From the NCBI GenBank assembly GCA_937906945.1, contig CALCUE010000011.1, forward strand, positions 1 through 8,068: a DNA stretch of 8,068 bases, read 5' to 3'. Source of the DNA: an uncultured Clostridia bacterium (GTDB taxonomy: Bacteria > Bacillota > Clostridia > Oscillospirales > Ruminococcaceae). The notes beneath the pieces are model-generated. The model searched no databases. It was not told the DNA's origin and saw only the letters and a program-made list of their open reading frames with translations. Shown one piece after another: positions 5,635-8,068 of the stretch (positions are counted from its first letter, which is position 1; each line of letters starts with the position of its first letter). The translations under genes were made by a program, and so were the position numbers.

Positions 5635-6371
5635 ATAACGAATATCTGATCCAAACCGTCGATTTACATAAAAGCTTCGGCGACCTTCACGTTCTGAAGG
5701 GCGTCAACGAATATATCAAGCCCAAAGAGGTCGTTTCCATCATCGGTTCCTCCGGCGGCGGCAAATCCACCTTCCTGCGGTGCCTCAACATGCTCGAAAC
5801 GCCGGATTCCGGCGAGATCTGGTTCGAGGGCACCGATATTCTGGCGAATAAAGTCGATATCGACGTGCACCGCCAGAAAATGGGCATGGTGTTCCAGCAT
5901 TTTAACGTCTTCCCCCATCTTACCGTTCTCGACAATATCACCTTGGCGCCGACCCTCGTCAAAAAGATCCCGAAAAACGAGGCCAACGAGCAGGCGATGG
6001 AGCTTCTCAACCGTGTCGGGCTCACCGACAAGGCCAACGAAAGCGCCAACAGCCTTTCCGGCGGACAGAAACAGCGGCTTGCCATCGTGCGGGCGCTTGC
6101 CATGGAGCCGGACGTCATGCTGTTTGACGAGCCGACCTCCGCTCTGGACCCCGAAATGGTCGGCGAAGTGCTCGACGTTATCAAGGAACTGGTCAAAGGC
6201 GGCATGACCACCGTCATCGTCACCCACGAAATGGGCTTCGCGAAAGAGGTTTCCGACCGGGTCATTTTCTTTGACGGCGGCAACGTCGCCGAGGAAGGTA
6301 CGCCGGACGAGATCTTTAACCACGCGCAGAACCCCCGGACGAAAGATTTCCTGAGCAAGGTGTTGTATTGA
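5631..6371 (+). CDS. Amino-acid ABC transporter ATP-binding protein (GlnQ/ArtP type)
   Basis: A 246-residue ABC ATPase that powers the importer on the cytoplasmic side. All nucleotide-binding elements are intact: Walker A GSSGGGKST (39-47), Q-loop Q89 in MVFQHFNVFPHLTV, signature LSGGQKQR (142-149), Walker B VMLFDEP (162-168) with catalytic E167, D-loop SALD (170-173), and switch H199 in VTHE. The MVFQ-x-FN-x-FPHLTV-x-x-N stretch is characteristic of the polar amino-acid group. Walker A has S and G where GPSGSGKST is usual, a mild variation. The start codon lies inside the permease stop (ATGA), with no separate strong ribosome site, so it is translated by coupling. The gene symbol is left blank because the substrate is unknown. 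Confidence 0.96.
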   Translation: MNNEYLIQTVDLHKSFGDLHVLKGVNEYIKPKEVVSIIGSSGGGKSTFLRCLNMLETPDSGEIWFEGTDILANKVDIDVHRQKMGMVFQHFNVFPHLTVLDNITLAPTLVKKIPKNEANEQAMELLNRVGLTDKANESANSLSGGQKQRLAIVRALAMEPDVMLFDEPTSALDPEMVGEVLDVIKELVKGGMTTVIVTHEMGFAKEVSDRVIFFDGGNVAEEGTPDEIFNHAQNPRTKDFLSKVLY

Positions 6372-6372
6372 T

Positions 6373-7818
6373 ATGAAAAAACAGGATCTATATACGTTTT
6401 TGGACGAAAACAAAGGCACTTTTGAGGAACTGGCGGACGACATCTGGAGTTACGCCGAGCTTTCCTTAAAGGAGAACCAGTCCGCCGAACGCTATGAGGA
6501 GCTTCTGGCGAAGCTCGGTTTTGAAGTCAAGACCGGCCTTGCCGGAGTTTCCACCGCTTTTTCCGGAACCTTCGGAAGCGGACGCCCGGTCATCGGTATT
6601 CTGGGCGAGTTCGACGCCCTTTCCGGTCTTTCGCAGAAAGCCGGAAAGACGGAGCACGACCCCATCGTTCAGGGCGGCAGCGGTCACGGCTGCGGTCACA
6701 ACCTTTTAGGCGCCGGTTCGCTGGCGGCGGCCTACGCCATCAAAGAGTATCTGAAACAAAAAGGAGAAGGAAGCGGTACCGTCATTTTCTACGGCTGTCC
6801 CGGTGAGGAAGGCGGCGCCGGCAAGGCGTTTATGGCGCAGAAAGGACTTTTTTATGACCTTGACGCGGCGCTGACCTGGCACCCGGACGATTCCAACCAG
6901 GTGACCACCGGTTCCTATCTCTGCTCGATCCAGGTGGAATACCGGTTCGAGGGCGTGGCGGCTCACGCCGCCGGTTGTCCGCACCTCGGACGGAGCGCGC
7001 TGGACGCCGTGGAGCTGATGAACATGGGCGTGCAGTTCCTTCGGGAGCACATTCCCACTACCGATAGGATCCATTATTCCATCACCGACGCCGGCGGCGT
7101 TTCGCCCAACGTCGTTCAGCCGACGGCTCAGGTGCTTTACATGATGCGTTCCGACACCGTGCCGAAGACCAAGGCTTTGGTCGAGCGGGTCGAGGACATC
7201 GCCAAAGGCGCGGCTTTGATGACCGGAACGACCCTGCGGCGGCATTTCATCGACGGCACCGCGGACGTGGTGACAAACAAAGTTCTGGAGGAAGCGTACT
7301 ATAAAAACTTTTCCGAAATTCCCCTTCCGGACTATACCGACGAGGAACTGGCCTTTTCCGAGGCGATCTTCGGCACTTACGAGAAGGACGGACTGCCGGG
7401 TATGGCCTGCCATTTTGACCCCGCCATCGCCAAGACCGTCGAGAAGCTGACGAACGGCAACACCAAGGCGCAGAACGATTTTCTGGTGCCCTATTTCCAT
7501 TCCGAAGTGACCCTTCCCGGTTCCACCGATGTCGGCGACGTCAGCTGGCAGACGCCGACGGCCCAGATCAACACCGCCACCTTCGCCAGCGGCATTCCCG
7601 GTCACAGCTGGCAGATCGTTTCCATGGGCAAATCCACCGGCGCGAAAAAGGGTATGCTTTTGGCCTCCAAAGTCATCGCGGCGACGGCCTTCGATCTTTT
7701 TGAGGACCCGGAGCTTTTGGAAAAAGCAAGGGCCGAATGGAAGGAAAAAGCCGAGGGCGGCTACGTCTGCCCCATTGAGGACGGCGCGAAACCGGCCATC
7801 GCCGGCGAGATCTTCTGA
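6373..7818 (+). CDS. abgB: AbgB-like M20 family amidohydrolase
   Basis: A 481-residue metallo-amidohydrolase of the M20D group, similar end to end to E. coli AbgB as I recall it, which with AbgA splits p-aminobenzoyl-glutamate into p-aminobenzoate and glutamate. Visible metal and active-site motifs: GHGCGHNLLG (104-113; C107 and H109), GCPGEEGG (141-148; E145 and E146), TWHPD (168-172; H170), the AHAAGCPHLGRSALDA lid motif (197-212), STDVGDVSW (384-392) and GIPGHSWQ (407-414; H411). There is no signal peptide, so it acts in the cytoplasm. It begins 1 base after the ATPase stop, with only a distant AAGG upstream, implying coupled translation. No AbgA or AbgT partner is in the window; here the ABC importer seems to take the transport role. 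The actual substrate could be another N-acyl amino acid or dipeptide. The family call is firm and the substrate is inference. Confidence 0.9.
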   Translation: MKKQDLYTFLDENKGTFEELADDIWSYAELSLKENQSAERYEELLAKLGFEVKTGLAGVSTAFSGTFGSGRPVIGILGEFDALSGLSQKAGKTEHDPIVQGGSGHGCGHNLLGAGSLAAAYAIKEYLKQKGEGSGTVIFYGCPGEEGGAGKAFMAQKGLFYDLDAALTWHPDDSNQVTTGSYLCSIQVEYRFEGVAAHAAGCPHLGRSALDAVELMNMGVQFLREHIPTTDRIHYSITDAGGVSPNVVQPTAQVLYMMRSDTVPKTKALVERVEDIAKGAALMTGTTLRRHFIDGTADVVTNKVLEEAYYKNFSEIPLPDYTDEELAFSEAIFGTYEKDGLPGMACHFDPAIAKTVEKLTNGNTKAQNDFLVPYFHSEVTLPGSTDVGDVSWQTPTAQINTATFASGIPGHSWQIVSMGKSTGAKKGMLLASKVIAATAFDLFEDPELLEKARAEWKEKAEGGYVCPIEDGAKPAIAGEIF

Positions 7819-7841
7819 GAAATTTTACGGCGAAAAAATGA

Positions 7842-7871
7842 AAAAAAGCCCCGCTTTTGCGGGGCTTTTTT
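7842..7871 (+). terminator. Terminator of the transporter operon
   Basis: GCCCCGC (7848-7854), loop TTTT and GCGGGGC (7859-7865) are flanked by six A and six T, giving a strong intrinsic terminator 23 bases after the abgB stop. Confidence 0.95.
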
Positions 7872-7895
7872 GGTGGGAAACGGAAGGACGGTCCG

Positions 7896-7941
7896 CCTTC
7901 CCCCAGGGGGGAAGGTGTCGAGCGAAGCGAGACGGATGAGG
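7896..7941. repeat. Intergenic repeat of the CCTCATCCG / CCTTCCCCC type
   Basis: CCTTCCCCC (7896-7904) faces GGGGGAAGG (7907-7915) across 2 bases. Next comes GTCGAGC-GAA-GCGAGAC (7916-7932), which folds with two G.A mismatches, then CGGATGAGG (7933-7941). Read on the minus strand this is the CCTCATCCG...CACCTTCCCCC unit that I recognise as a frequent intergenic repeat in gut Clostridia. At the left side of the window only its CCTCATCCG end is present beside the other element (266-274), so the composite is cut there. Confidence 0.6.
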
Positions 7942-8053
7942 GGTTTTGCGGGTCGATTTTGGGAAAAACAGCCTGTCATTGCGAGGAACGCCGCAGGCGC
8001 GATGTGGCAATCTTTATCCCCGACGAGGATAATAAAAAGATTCCCACGGTCAA
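7942..8053. repeat. Inverted-repeat element, copy 2 (inverted, right end lost)
   Basis: Bases 7942-7973 match the flank of copy 1 (234-265) in inverted orientation. The palindrome proper starts at 7974 with TGTCATTGCGAGGAACGC and runs through GATGTGGCAATCTTTAT and AATAAAAAGATTCCCAC to about 8053. Compared with copy 1 it keeps the first arm, the centre and the inner half of the second arm. The last ~25 bases (the part equivalent to CTTCGTTCCTTCGGAATGAC in copy 1) are replaced by unrelated sequence before the window ends. Confidence 0.75.
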
Positions 8054-8068
8054 ATATTCTCCCCTCTT

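Noticed and set aside
6706..7605. Minus-strand open frame of 299 codons inside abgB
   Set aside because: It is an antisense shadow of a clearly recognisable M20 protein, with no ribosome site or known motif. The minus-strand frames at 750-1610 and 5664-6443 are rejected for the same reason.
135..8053. Composite transposon or genomic island delimited by the inverted copies
   Set aside because: There is no transposase or integrase, no target-site duplication visible, and the enclosed genes look like ordinary chromosomal genes. The element is more like a dispersed intergenic repeat.
7872..8068. CRISPR array or tRNA genes in the right-hand repeat cluster
   Set aside because: The repeats are palindromic and not regularly spaced with unique spacers, and no cloverleaf or tRNA-like arm set can be drawn.

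Overview
The window looks like chromosomal DNA of a moderately GC-rich Bacillota (Firmicutes), most plausibly a gut-type Clostridia/Oscillospiraceae relative. The reasons are strong AGGAGG-type ribosome sites, near-consensus sigma-A promoters in AT-rich gaps, a Rex redox repressor, a Gram-positive-style lipoprotein transporter, and intergenic palindromes of the CCTCATCCG / TGTCATTGCGAGG kind that I associate with such genomes. That placement is inference. I see no transposase, integrase, phage gene, CRISPR array, tRNA or rRNA.

Layout. Bases 1-294 hold no gene. They are packed with palindromes, including a ~100-bp imperfect inverted repeat that ends about 20 bp before the ribosome site of rmuC. 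Next come rmuC (+, 309-1712), a bidirectional terminator, and a small membrane-anchored XRE regulator (-, 1744-2214). A 158-bp divergent promoter region follows, carrying two opposed sigma-A promoters and an 8+8 bp inverted repeat. Then comes a cysteine-rich DUF2284 protein (+, 2373-2912), a second bidirectional terminator, and rex (-, 2973-3620). The 413-bp rex/transporter gap (3621-4033) holds a rex promoter, several dyads, a 10-bp direct repeat resembling a pair of arginine boxes, and a perfect-consensus promoter. That promoter drives a four-gene operon at 4034-7818: substrate-binding lipoprotein, permease, ATPase, and an AbgB-type M20 amidohydrolase. A strong terminator ends the operon at 7842-7871. 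From there to the window end lies a second repeat cluster, which includes an inverted copy of the element next to rmuC.

How the genes fit together. The ABC transporter belongs to the polar amino-acid uptake family. Its last two junctions are a 4-base stop/start overlap and a 1-base gap, so the AbgB-like hydrolase is almost certainly co-made with it. The simplest reading is import of an N-acylated or aryl-amino acid (p-aminobenzoyl-glutamate is the E. coli AbgB substrate), followed by cytoplasmic release of the free amino acid. The direct repeat over the operon promoter would fit an amino-acid-responsive repressor such as ArgR. The other genes are separate one-gene units: rmuC (genome maintenance), the XRE regulator, the metal-binding-type DUF2284 protein and rex (NADH/NAD+ sensing).

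Most notable for follow-up are the transporter/AbgB pairing with its candidate operator, the Rex protein whose DNA-binding wing is shortened, and the inverted repeat copies that bracket the whole gene set. I did not find a clearly new multi-gene system.
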